A DNA stretch of 10,500 nucleotides, taken from the NCBI GenBank assembly GCA_015061765.1, contig SUVZ01000103.1, forward strand, positions 1 through 10,500. The letters run 5' to 3'. How positions within the stretch are numbered: the first letter of the stretch is position 1; each line of letters opens with the position of its first letter. This DNA comes from Lentisphaerota bacterium. GTDB lineage: Bacteria; Verrucomicrobiota; Kiritimatiellia; RFP12; UBA1067. The notes under the pieces are model-generated. The model saw only the letters and a program-made list of their open reading frames with translations, was not told the DNA's origin and ran no database searches. Of the stretch, positions 1 through 7,563 are shown piece by piece. The position numbers and the translations under genes were made by a program.

Positions 1-10
1 GGGGGGGGGG
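1..10. repeat. Ten-base poly-G run at the window edge
   Basis: The window opens with ten consecutive G residues immediately followed by AT-rich leader sequence. The true length is unknown because it touches the edge. It may be a contig-end or sequencing artefact, or the right end of a longer homopolymer tract. It lies 28 bases upstream of the proposed -35 box. Confidence 0.6.
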
Positions 11-38
11 ATTTATTGAAGATATAGCGAGTTTTTAC

Positions 39-68
39 TTGACTTAAATCCTTGGTGTGTGATACCAT
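39..68 (+). promoter_or_regulatory. Putative sigma-70-like promoter with extended -10
   Basis: A TTGACT box at 39-44 (5 of 6 to TTGACA) is followed after 18 bases by TACCAT at 63-68 (4 of 6 to TATAAT). The -10 is preceded by TGA at 60-62, which gives the TGn extended -10 motif. Transcription would start near 75, leaving a leader of about 50 bases before the first gene. A weak palindrome, TGGT at 53-56 and ACCA at 64-67, overlaps the -10 and could be a repressor half-site pair, though four-base arms occur easily by chance. This is the only candidate promoter I found for the six-gene run. It is a pattern match, and the promoter consensus of this lineage is not known to me. Confidence 0.4.
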
Positions 69-108
69 TCATCTCGTTTCAGAGAAGAAGTCTACGCAAT
101 TTCAGTTT

Positions 109-114
109 GGGAGA
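109..114 (+). promoter_or_regulatory. Ribosome binding site of the first gene
   Basis: GGGAGA lies 10 bases before the ATG at 125. It supports that start, which also gives a complete lipoprotein signal peptide. Confidence 0.5.
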
Positions 115-124
115 ACACATATAG

Positions 125-961
125 ATGAAACGCAGTGAATTCCTTCAGCTTATCGGATCGACGGCACTTTTTGCGGCGGCGGGATGTCGTACATGTGATG
201 GTTGCGATAGACCGCGCTATGCTTTACAGCTTTTCTCCATTCACAAGATATTCTGGAAGGATCCGGTCAGATATCTTGCAGCTCTCAAGGCTAGTGGATA
301 CGATGGTGTGGAGTTTGCTGGGTACAATGGAAAGTCCGCTGTGGAATTGCGTAGACTTCTTGCGGATGCAGGTCTTGCTGCTGCGGGTACGCACGTGAAT
401 GGTGATGTCGCGCTTGTTGGCGATGAACTGAGGCGCACTTTGGATTTCTGTGCCGAAGCTGGAATAGAGAGCATTACGACTCCGCATGCGAAGCGGGATT
501 CTGAAGATGCGTACCGCAAGTTTGGTCATGATATGGGGCTCGCTGCTGAAGCTGCCGCCAAATACGGAATAAAGGTCGGCATTCATACGACATATCATCA
601 TTTTACGACCCGGTATAATGGTGTGTCGGCATGGGATGTAATATACAGCGACGCCTCTCAGCTTCTTCAGCAGCAGATTGACACAGGAAACACGTTTAAT
701 ACAGGTGAAGATCTCGTTGCGCTTCTCAGAAAATATCCTAACCGACACCATTCGATTCATGCCAAGGAAAATGTTCCGACTGTTGATGGTGTCTTGGGGG
801 TTCCGCCTACAGATGGCGGCAAATGTGTGCCGTGGGATGATGTGTTTGCATACATGAAGACGGAGCATGCTCAGAAGTGGTGGATTGTGGAGGCTGAAGG
901 ACGCCCCGATTCTCTTGAACCAGCCATCAAATGTGTGAAATTCCTTAAGCATAAGGCATGA
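125..961 (+). CDS. Exported lipoprotein, sugar isomerase/epimerase-family TIM barrel
   Basis: This 278-residue protein resembles the xylose-isomerase-like TIM-barrel family (AP_endonuc_2 type, often named sugar phosphate isomerase/epimerase). The stretch around residues 58-90 (GYDGVEFAGY, then AGTHVNGD) is typical of it. Likely metal-site residues line up along the chain: E63, H90, H154, D186 in IDTGN, H212 in SIHAKE and E256/E258 in VEAEG. The N-terminus is a signal peptide ending in a lipobox, AAGC, with Cys21 as the lipidation site. KRSEFL at residues 2-7 looks like a twin-arginine motif that has lost its second Arg. Export means the substrate is unlikely to be a sugar phosphate. Related exported lipoproteins in Bacteroidota work on oxidised (3-keto) glycosides, but no partner oxidoreductase is present here. 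The stop overlaps the next gene's start (ATGA at 958-961). The fold is fairly sure; the reaction is not known. Confidence 0.85.
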   Translation: MKRSEFLQLIGSTALFAAAGCRTCDGCDRPRYALQLFSIHKIFWKDPVRYLAALKASGYDGVEFAGYNGKSAVELRRLLADAGLAAAGTHVNGDVALVGDELRRTLDFCAEAGIESITTPHAKRDSEDAYRKFGHDMGLAAEAAAKYGIKVGIHTTYHHFTTRYNGVSAWDVIYSDASQLLQQQIDTGNTFNTGEDLVALLRKYPNRHHSIHAKENVPTVDGVLGVPPTDGGKCVPWDDVFAYMKTEHAQKWWIVEAEGRPDSLEPAIKCVKFLKHKA

Positions 962-3192
962 GAACGTTATTTTCATTTTGCTTTTTTTCATCTTTAATGG
1001 TGTTTGCAGGGATTCCCTTATCAAGGGGTGAAAATGAAACGGCAGAGTGGATTACAGGTCTTACCCAGCAGGGCGGTGGCGGAATGGAAACTTTCGTTCC
1101 GCGCCGCAATGCTGTAGTGGCGCGGAACTTTCTTCTCTCCAAACCGCTTTCCCGCGCAACGGTACGCATTGCGGCACTTGGATTCTATGATGTTTCAGTC
1201 AATGGTCGGCCTGTAACCTCCACTGCCATTTCGCAGTGGACGCCGTATCGTGAACGGATACTTGCCGACACCTACGACATAACCGGTTTTCTTTCGGGCG
1301 TGACTAACCGCATTGAAATCGCACTCGGCAACGGATGGCGCAATCCATATCCGCTTGAGAATTTCGGTCTGCGGATGCGCCGTACGCTTGCGGTCGGGGA
1401 TCCGTGCGTCAAGGTATGGCTGCGGCTTGAGTATATGGACGGAAACTCTGCGACTATAGTTTCTGATCCGTTTTGGACCGCTGCAGAGGGCAATGTCGTA
1501 TACAACTCCGTCTACATGGGCGAGAAGCGCGACATGCGGCTTGTTGACCGCGAGTGGAAACCGGTCAGAATTGTAGAAGGTGCTTCTGGACGTATTGAGG
1601 AGAATACGGCTCCGCTCGTCACTGTGCGTGGAGTTCATTCGGCCAAATCGGTCCGTCCGGTTCGGCCCGGCGTGTGGCTCGTCGATTTTGGCGAGAATCG
1701 TACCGGCGTCGTACGTGCCCGTCTAAGAGGACTCAAGCGAGGTGATGCCGTGAGTTTCCGTCAGGGAGAGGCGCTCACCAACGGGGTCCTTTTTGCGCGT
1801 TCGGCGTGCTATGGACAGATCCCATATGCCGAACAGGTCGATACGGTCATTGCCGCCGGACCGGAGAAGTTCATCTTCGAGCCGCGTTTCACATTCCATG
1901 GATTCCGGTACATGGAGGTGATTGGACTTGCCGCCAGACCTGCACTGGAAGACCTTCAGCAGGTTGAGATGTCGAGCGCCGTTGCCGAAAATGGTTCGTT
2001 CGAATGCTCGAACCCGCGCCTGAACGCCATTCACCGGATATGCCGCCGGACGTTCCTAAACAACATCATGAGTGTGCAGTCGGATTGCCCCGCACGCGAG
2101 AAGTATGGCTACGGAGCAGATGTGGCGGCCTGCGCGGAAGCGTTCATCCACAACTTCGACATGCGCGAATTCTACCGAAAGACGGTTCGAGACAACCTCG
2201 ATGAAGCCCGTGCCGATGGATGGTTCACCGACACAGCTCCGTATATCGGCATAAACGATGGCGGATATGGTGGACGTTCCGGCGGGATAGGCTGGGCGAT
2301 GGGAGTGCCTGTTCTTGCTGACCTTCTCTATACGCATTACGGCGATCTTGCCACAACCGCCGAGGCATATCCGGCTATGGCTCGCTACGCCGGACTCCTT
2401 GCGGAGAAGTTCCCCGACGATGCCATCCCTACCTGTATAGGCGACCATCTTGCGCTCGACAAGGTTGACAATGCTCTGAGCGCCCAGGCCAACTGGGTGC
2501 GATATCTTGATTTTCTCGAGCTTTTCGCAAAGCGACTCGGTCGTGTCGGCGAGGCATTCGGATGGAAGCAGAAGGCGGCAAAGGCACGTGCGGCGTTCAA
2601 AGCCCGGCATGTGAAGGATTCGCTTGTCGGCGGACGCCTGACGCAGGGCGGTCAGGCGTCCGGACTCAGATACGGCCTTGTGGACGATCGCAAACGTGCG
2701 GTAAGGCTCCTCGCCGACGCCGTGGCAGAGCGCGGGAATGCGCTATCGACGGGACTTCAGTGCACGAATTTTCTTCTTGAGGAGCTTGCTGCGAATGGGC
2801 TTTGGGACAAAGTTTCTGCTGTGGTATCCCGAGAAGAGTTCCCCGGATGGCTGTATATGGAGCGTCAGGGGGCGACAACACTCTGGGAGCGTTGGCGCGA
2901 CCCCAAGCCGATCCATTCATTCGACCATCCCATGTTCGGTCATGTTGATGCATGGATGAAGAAATACATTCTTGGCATCAGGCTTGCTCCAGATGCCGTC
3001 GGCGGCGATAAGGTCATCATCGATCCAAAACCGCTTTGTGGCGTCAAATGGGCGAAAGGATCCCTTACCGTCGCAACCGGGACAATCCATGTCGAATGGA
3101 GGCTTCTCGATGATGGAACGATTGACCTTGATTACAGTCTGCCTTCAGGATCGGTCAGAGTCCACCCAAGCGGGAAGGAGAATGCCCGATGA
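958..3192 (+). CDS. Secreted alpha-L-rhamnosidase, glycoside hydrolase family 78
   Basis: This 744-residue enzyme should remove terminal alpha-L-rhamnose from a glycan or glycoside by an inverting mechanism. After a signal peptide (about residues 1-18) comes a rhamnosidase N-terminal beta domain (about 60-190, with GFYDVSVNG near 75-83). A second beta domain follows (about 225-330, VDFGENRTG at 242-250), then an (alpha/alpha)6 catalytic barrel (about 340-680) and a short C-terminal beta domain. The catalytic signature SDCPAREKYGYGAD gives D376, E381 and D388. GATTLWERW gives E644, the usual second catalytic acid, and SFDHPMFGH supplies H657. These residues suggest an active enzyme. It is shorter than many bacterial GH78 proteins (about 900-1000 residues), so accessory domains are absent. 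The start overlaps the previous stop and has no well-spaced Shine-Dalgarno: AAGG at 953-956 is one base from the ATG. Translation probably depends on coupling. The rhamnosidase assignment is strong; the exact glycan is unknown. Confidence 0.93.
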   Translation: MRTLFSFCFFSSLMVFAGIPLSRGENETAEWITGLTQQGGGGMETFVPRRNAVVARNFLLSKPLSRATVRIAALGFYDVSVNGRPVTSTAISQWTPYRERILADTYDITGFLSGVTNRIEIALGNGWRNPYPLENFGLRMRRTLAVGDPCVKVWLRLEYMDGNSATIVSDPFWTAAEGNVVYNSVYMGEKRDMRLVDREWKPVRIVEGASGRIEENTAPLVTVRGVHSAKSVRPVRPGVWLVDFGENRTGVVRARLRGLKRGDAVSFRQGEALTNGVLFARSACYGQIPYAEQVDTVIAAGPEKFIFEPRFTFHGFRYMEVIGLAARPALEDLQQVEMSSAVAENGSFECSNPRLNAIHRICRRTFLNNIMSVQSDCPAREKYGYGADVAACAEAFIHNFDMREFYRKTVRDNLDEARADGWFTDTAPYIGINDGGYGGRSGGIGWAMGVPVLADLLYTHYGDLATTAEAYPAMARYAGLLAEKFPDDAIPTCIGDHLALDKVDNALSAQANWVRYLDFLELFAKRLGRVGEAFGWKQKAAKARAAFKARHVKDSLVGGRLTQGGQASGLRYGLVDDRKRAVRLLADAVAERGNALSTGLQCTNFLLEELAANGLWDKVSAVVSREEFPGWLYMERQGATTLWERWRDPKPIHSFDHPMFGHVDAWMKKYILGIRLAPDAVGGDKVIIDPKPLCGVKWAKGSLTVATGTIHVEWRLLDDGTIDLDYSLPSGSVRVHPSGKENAR
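3175..3180 (+). promoter_or_regulatory. Ribosome binding site of the LamG/TIM-barrel gene
   Basis: AAGGAG sits 8 bases before the ATG at 3189, inside the last codons of the rhamnosidase gene. It confirms the start that overlaps the upstream stop by ATGA. Confidence 0.7.
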
Positions 3193-6100
3193 GAGCTTTG
3201 CGGCAGTTGCTTATGGTGGCGTTGTTTGCTGCAACGTTTGCGGCAGAGGCTGCCCGTCATGAATTTCCGTCCGTTCCATGGAGCCGCATCCGGCTTGTCC
3301 GCAGCAGTCTTACGGTTGATGCAGTCGATGATTCCGGTAGCCGGCAGTTCCGTTTCATGGCGGAGCCACGTGATCGCATTGAAGAGATTGATTTCAAAAT
3401 CACAGAAAACGGGCTCTTGATAGATCCGACGCGGGCTTTCTCGGCAGGGCTCAAAAAGCTGGTCTGCACTTCGCCGGAGATTCAAGACCCTTCATTTGAC
3501 GGACAATATGTCGTCTACGAGGCCAATGTCGCAGGTCCGCCTCCGGCGTCTATAATCTCGGCGATAACCATGCAACGCGAGGTCTCCCCGGGAAAGAAAT
3601 CGTTCCACTGCGTTTTTGCCAACCGAAGCCGTCCGTTCGTGCTGTTTTCAGACAAAACGCCGCGCCGTTGCCGGGCGGTGATGCTGTTGCCTGATAAGAC
3701 TTCCGGCTATGCGCTGAGGTTTGACATAACGGCACCGGCAAAGGAGCCGTATGTCTTCCACGGGGCCGCTGTCGGACGGCTTTATGATCTTCCGCCTCAG
3801 CCGGATGCGGCGAAAGATCCAAAGCTGCTTATGCATGTTCCGTTCGACGGATCGCTTGATGCCTCTGCCGCAAAGGGGGATCCTCGCCCGTTATCATCCA
3901 AGGGGCTGGATTTCGGCCCAGGTGTTTTCGGCTCGTCGGTGCGTTTTTCGTCCGCGGCAAAGAGCATTCTCGAGTATGCATTCGCCGGAAACGCTGAACC
4001 TGCCCACGGAGCGGTTTCGCTATGGGTCCGTCGCAATCCTGCCATGGTCGGAAAAACCGCCAACGGATGGATATTTTCGACACCAAGGCCATTCAATGAT
4101 CGCATAGGCACAGGTTCGCTTTATCTTTGGCTTTGGGGCGGAGACAAAGTCCGCAGCGACAATTCCAACGATGGAGATCTTTCGGCATCGAGAAAGCTGC
4201 CTCGCGATGATGCCTGGCACCATATCGTCTTCAACTGGGACCGGGCAACCGGCACATCGCTTTTTGTGGATGGAGTACAGGTGCCGGGCGGCACTGGTGG
4301 ACTTGATCCGGTCGTCAGGGCCGTTACGGCCTATACCTACAGCCGTGCCGGAGAAGCGGGATTGTTCGATAGGTTCAGACTTGGATCGGTATCAGGTGTC
4401 GGTGCGTTCGATGGTTGGATAGACGATCTGCGCATATACTCCGCTCCGCTCAGGATGCGTGAAGTGAAGCGTCTGCGGGCGGCGGCCGGAGACGCCGCCT
4501 ATCGCACTCCGCGTCCAGACTATGCGGTGCTGTCTGCCGCACGTGGAGAGAATCCGTATGTGGCGCCTCCGTTGGAACGGGCGGGGGATTTTGGACCAAT
4601 GACACTTGTTAAGGAGTGGAGATTTGATCGTGAAAAACCAGATCCGTCTTTCAGGCATTACGGCAAAATCCGCATTGGAAAGCTTGGTGAAACTCCATAT
4701 GTTGAAGCCGGAGCAAACCGTTCGGATCGTTTCGCGATGACTTTCGGCGTTGATTCCAAAGTTCCGTTCTATGTTCTGGAATTTGATTATCCTGACGATG
4801 CCAAGCGCACTATGGACATAATCGTTCAGGAATCTGGTGGTTTTGTTGATGACTATGCCCTGCAGGTCGGGGTGCTGACCGGTGACGACATTCCGGTTTC
4901 AGGCAGGATCCGTACGCACAGATGCATCTACTGGACGCGTCCCGTCACAAATGCCGCGTTCATAGCGATGACCGCGCGTACAGGCGGTCCGGCGGCGCTT
5001 TCGGCCTTCCGCATATACCGTGTGGACAGCGGAAGGCTTCCCGCCGCCAGTATGAAAGAATCTCCAAAGAAGGATGGATGGGGCCGGACCGTCGCTCTGT
5101 ACTACGAGGATGCCGCCGTCAATTACGACTTCAGTGTCCGCGACGAAGGTTCTTCGCCCGAGGGTGCGCTTGATATGGCGGATCGTTGTGCGGCGGTCAT
5201 GAAATTTACGGGTGAAAACCTTTTCGCGTATCCGGCCGTATGGTATGAAGGGCTTATCGGCGAAACCTACAATCCCCGCCGTCATGCGCCAGGATTCATG
5301 TCCGCCTTTTACGAACGGTTCGACCGCGAAGATATTGGAGTTGTTCCGCTCATAAACCAGATGGGCTTGTATACTCCCGATCCGGCATGGTTCACCACAG
5401 AGCGTCTGCGCACAGGGCGCATTCACGAAACCCCCGTCTCGATCGCGTCGAGCGGCTTTCCTGACAGCCACATTACGCTTGGACCGCCGCAGTACAACAT
5501 CGCCCATCCGGCTATTCGCGCCTATTGCTCCCGTCTCGTCGATTCGCTCATTGCCGAAGGCGTGAAGCACCGGTCGTTCAAGGGTGTGGGACTCCATCTC
5601 AAATATTCTGGTTTTGCTTGGTTCGGATCGCTCAAAGGCGGATACAATGACTACTGCATTGAAGCGTTTGAGAAGTGGTCAGGCATCAAGGTTCCGGTGG
5701 ACCGGCGTGATCCTGCGCGTGGACGTCTCTATGCCGAGTGGCTTCTCTCCAACGCACGAGGAAAGTGGATACGCTGGCGATGCAAGGTCTGCACTGATTT
5801 CTGGATTGAGATGGCCAATAAACTCGCCAGCGCAAGAAGCGACCTTAAACTGTGGATTAACAACATATGCGTACTGGATGCATCGATGGACGGATTCAGC
5901 GAATCCGACTACATGCGCCGCACGGCTCTGGAGGGCGGACTTGATTCGGATCGTCTGGCCCGCGAGGCCCCGAACATCATACTCGGTCAGACGACACTTC
6001 CCGCCGATTACCGCACCACGGACGGATCGCTCTGGTTCTACCGCAACGAGGAGAACCGCGCCTATCAGCGCACGATGCATCTGAGACGGAATTTCTGGGA

Positions 6101-6683
6101 TTTTACCAGGGGCGCATCCTATCCGCTCGCTCACCAGCACGACCGCTACTGGGAGGACGCCACCGGCAATCCGAGACGCAATCCCCGAAGTGGAGATGCT
6201 CTTTCTGGTCCGAAGCGTGATCTCGACGAACACAACTGGCGCGTTTCCACGCTGAACCCCGCAGGCGAATACGCGATGAACCATTATGCCGAGTCGCTTC
6301 TCAACCAGGATATGCTTGGTGTCTCGAAGGGCGGTTATCTCATCGGGACCTATGGCATGGAAGAATATCTCGCTCCTTTCGCGCAGGCGTTCAGGGCGTT
6401 GCCGCCGGTCAGGATGGATACGCTTCCAGGCGGAGGCGCGAATCTCAGGCTCCGTCATGTGAACTATGCGGGCAGAAGCTGGTTCTACATTGTTAACTGC
6501 TCAAAGGTGAAGACCGAAGCGAAGGTGGTGTTTCCCGAAAACACCAAAGAGTTGTCAGGTTATTGCGCGAAGTGCGATGGAATGCGGACCCTTGAGCTTG
6601 CCCCATATGGGCTGCGCAGTTTTGTGGCGCCTGCAGGGATGCCGAAATTCATGGACAACGGAAAGTCTGGAGGCGGAAAATGA
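3189..6683 (+). CDS. Secreted LamG-domain protein with a glycoside-hydrolase-like TIM barrel
   Basis: This 1164-residue protein has a signal peptide (about residues 1-22) and a beta-rich N-terminal region (about 25-205). A LamG/concanavalin-like domain (about 213-428) runs from MHVPFDGSLD, through WHHIVFNWD and SLFVDGVQV, to WIDDLRIYSAPL. A second beta-rich region (about 470-615) follows. A large alpha/beta region (about 631-1070) looks like a glycoside hydrolase TIM barrel, with VALYYEDAAVNYDF at the first strand, NIAHPAIRAY before the fourth strand and GGYNDYCIEAFEKWSG (817-832) after it. The last is reminiscent of barrel proteins loosely annotated 'family 10-like' in PVC bacteria and of the segment after the acid/base in GH42. 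The C-terminus (about 1085-1152, WFYIVN) is a small beta sandwich. At the fourth strand, where clan-A enzymes usually carry an Asn-Glu pair, the sequence is HLKYSG (803-808), so the catalytic residues are uncertain. LamG probably binds the glycan. A role in the same glycan pathway follows from context. No family name is secure. Confidence 0.8.
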   Translation: MRALRQLLMVALFAATFAAEAARHEFPSVPWSRIRLVRSSLTVDAVDDSGSRQFRFMAEPRDRIEEIDFKITENGLLIDPTRAFSAGLKKLVCTSPEIQDPSFDGQYVVYEANVAGPPPASIISAITMQREVSPGKKSFHCVFANRSRPFVLFSDKTPRRCRAVMLLPDKTSGYALRFDITAPAKEPYVFHGAAVGRLYDLPPQPDAAKDPKLLMHVPFDGSLDASAAKGDPRPLSSKGLDFGPGVFGSSVRFSSAAKSILEYAFAGNAEPAHGAVSLWVRRNPAMVGKTANGWIFSTPRPFNDRIGTGSLYLWLWGGDKVRSDNSNDGDLSASRKLPRDDAWHHIVFNWDRATGTSLFVDGVQVPGGTGGLDPVVRAVTAYTYSRAGEAGLFDRFRLGSVSGVGAFDGWIDDLRIYSAPLRMREVKRLRAAAGDAAYRTPRPDYAVLSAARGENPYVAPPLERAGDFGPMTLVKEWRFDREKPDPSFRHYGKIRIGKLGETPYVEAGANRSDRFAMTFGVDSKVPFYVLEFDYPDDAKRTMDIIVQESGGFVDDYALQVGVLTGDDIPVSGRIRTHRCIYWTRPVTNAAFIAMTARTGGPAALSAFRIYRVDSGRLPAASMKESPKKDGWGRTVALYYEDAAVNYDFSVRDEGSSPEGALDMADRCAAVMKFTGENLFAYPAVWYEGLIGETYNPRRHAPGFMSAFYERFDREDIGVVPLINQMGLYTPDPAWFTTERLRTGRIHETPVSIASSGFPDSHITLGPPQYNIAHPAIRAYCSRLVDSLIAEGVKHRSFKGVGLHLKYSGFAWFGSLKGGYNDYCIEAFEKWSGIKVPVDRRDPARGRLYAEWLLSNARGKWIRWRCKVCTDFWIEMANKLASARSDLKLWINNICVLDASMDGFSESDYMRRTALEGGLDSDRLAREAPNIILGQTTLPADYRTTDGSLWFYRNEENRAYQRTMHLRRNFWDFTRGASYPLAHQHDRYWEDATGNPRRNPRSGDALSGPKRDLDEHNWRVSTLNPAGEYAMNHYAESLLNQDMLGVSKGGYLIGTYGMEEYLAPFAQAFRALPPVRMDTLPGGGANLRLRHVNYAGRSWFYIVNCSKVKTEAKVVFPENTKELSGYCAKCDGMRTLELAPYGLRSFVAPAGMPKFMDNGKSGGGK
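6669..6673 (+). promoter_or_regulatory. Ribosome binding site of the esterase gene
   Basis: GGAGG lies 6 bases before the ATG at 6680 and supports the start that overlaps the previous stop (ATGA at 6680-6683). Confidence 0.7.
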
Positions 6684-7540
6684 ATACATTGAGAGGGGCG
6701 CTTGCGGTTGTGGCTTTAACGCTGGCGATAGATGTCTGCGCCGCTGTGATAGAAACCATCAAAGTGCCGTCTGCGGCGATGGGCCGGGATATTCCCGTGA
6801 CCGTAATGCTGCCTGATGCATACGGCAGGGATTCCGGCATGCGCTATCCTGTCGTCTATATGCTTCATGGCGCAGGCGACAACCACACCACCTTTGCCGA
6901 TGAGGTCGGCAGGAAAGGTGTGGATGAAGGGGGATTCATTGGAGTGTGTCCCGACGGCGAGCGCAAAAGCTGGTGGTACGATTCGCCGGTGAATCCGAAG
7001 TGGAAATACGAGACGTTCGTGGCGAAAGAGTTGGTCGCATGGATCGATTCACGCTACCGTACCCGTGCGAACAAGGAGGGACGGGCCATAACAGGTGGAT
7101 CGATGGGTGGACATGGTGCCTGCTGGCTTGGATTTCGCCATCGTGATGTATTCGGTGCCATCGGTAACATCTACGGGGGAGTGGATGTCCGCCGCCACAG
7201 AAACAGCTGGAAGGTCTGGGGACTTCTGGACTGTCTGGGGGATTATGGGTCGGACAAGGAGACTTGGGATCGCCATATGTGCGTGACCGAGGCCGCAAAG
7301 CTCCGTAACGGAGATGTGAACCTTCTCACTGTCGTTGGAACGGGGGATTTCTTTCTTGAGGACAACCGTCAGCTTCATCGCATTTTAACTGAAAACAAGG
7401 TTGCTCATCTGCATCTTGAGATACGTGGCGAGGATGACAGCCATTCCTGTCATACGCATCCGTTCCGCAAGATGGCGGCGGCTGTTGTATTCCGCTATTT
7501 CCGCAATTATTTCACCACGGGTAGGGCGGGACTCGAATGA
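6680..7540 (+). CDS. Secreted alpha/beta-hydrolase esterase, CE1/esterase-D-like
   Basis: This 286-residue protein has a signal peptide (about residues 1-22) and a full alpha/beta-hydrolase fold of the putative-esterase (PF00756) type, the group that includes feruloyl and acetyl-xylan esterases of CE1. The N-terminal strand reads IPVTVMLPDAYG, followed by PVVYMLHGAGDN, whose HG contributes to the oxyanion hole. The nucleophile elbow is GGSMGGHGA with Ser141. D223 in VGTGDFF is the likely acid, and H255 in DDSHSCHTH is the likely histidine, with H258 and H260 as alternatives. Length is normal for a single-domain enzyme, with no fused binding module. It probably removes acetyl or hydroxycinnamoyl groups so that the neighbouring glycosidases can act. 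The fold and ester hydrolysis are well supported. Substrate is inferred only from the rhamnosidase next to it. Confidence 0.87.
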   Translation: MNTLRGALAVVALTLAIDVCAAVIETIKVPSAAMGRDIPVTVMLPDAYGRDSGMRYPVVYMLHGAGDNHTTFADEVGRKGVDEGGFIGVCPDGERKSWWYDSPVNPKWKYETFVAKELVAWIDSRYRTRANKEGRAITGGSMGGHGACWLGFRHRDVFGAIGNIYGGVDVRRHRNSWKVWGLLDCLGDYGSDKETWDRHMCVTEAAKLRNGDVNLLTVVGTGDFFLEDNRQLHRILTENKVAHLHLEIRGEDDSHSCHTHPFRKMAAAVVFRYFRNYFTTGRAGLE

Positions 7541-7550
7541 CGACAATGAC

Positions 7551-7557
7551 AAAGGAG
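7551..7557 (+). promoter_or_regulatory. Ribosome binding site that moves the next start to 7564
   Basis: AAAGGAG lies 6 bases before the ATG at 7564. Two earlier in-frame ATGs, at 7537 and 7546, lack a site this good. The 7537 ATG overlaps the esterase stop, but using it would add nine polar residues in front of a normal signal peptide. Confidence 0.75.
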
Positions 7558-7563
7558 ACATTG

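Noticed and set aside
997..999. Alternative start for the rhamnosidase at the internal ATG (residue 14)
   Set aside because: It would remove most of the hydrophobic core of the signal peptide, and no better ribosome binding site precedes it.
224..1024. Minus-strand open frame of 266 codons opposite the lipoprotein gene
   Set aside because: The product has no recognisable motif or export signal and spans the well-supported 958 gene junction. The plus-strand frame has the lipobox and metal-site residues.
5679..6458. Minus-strand open frame of 259 codons inside the LamG/TIM-barrel gene
   Set aside because: It is antisense to the continuous 1164-codon frame with no domain signal of its own, so I treat it as a shadow frame.
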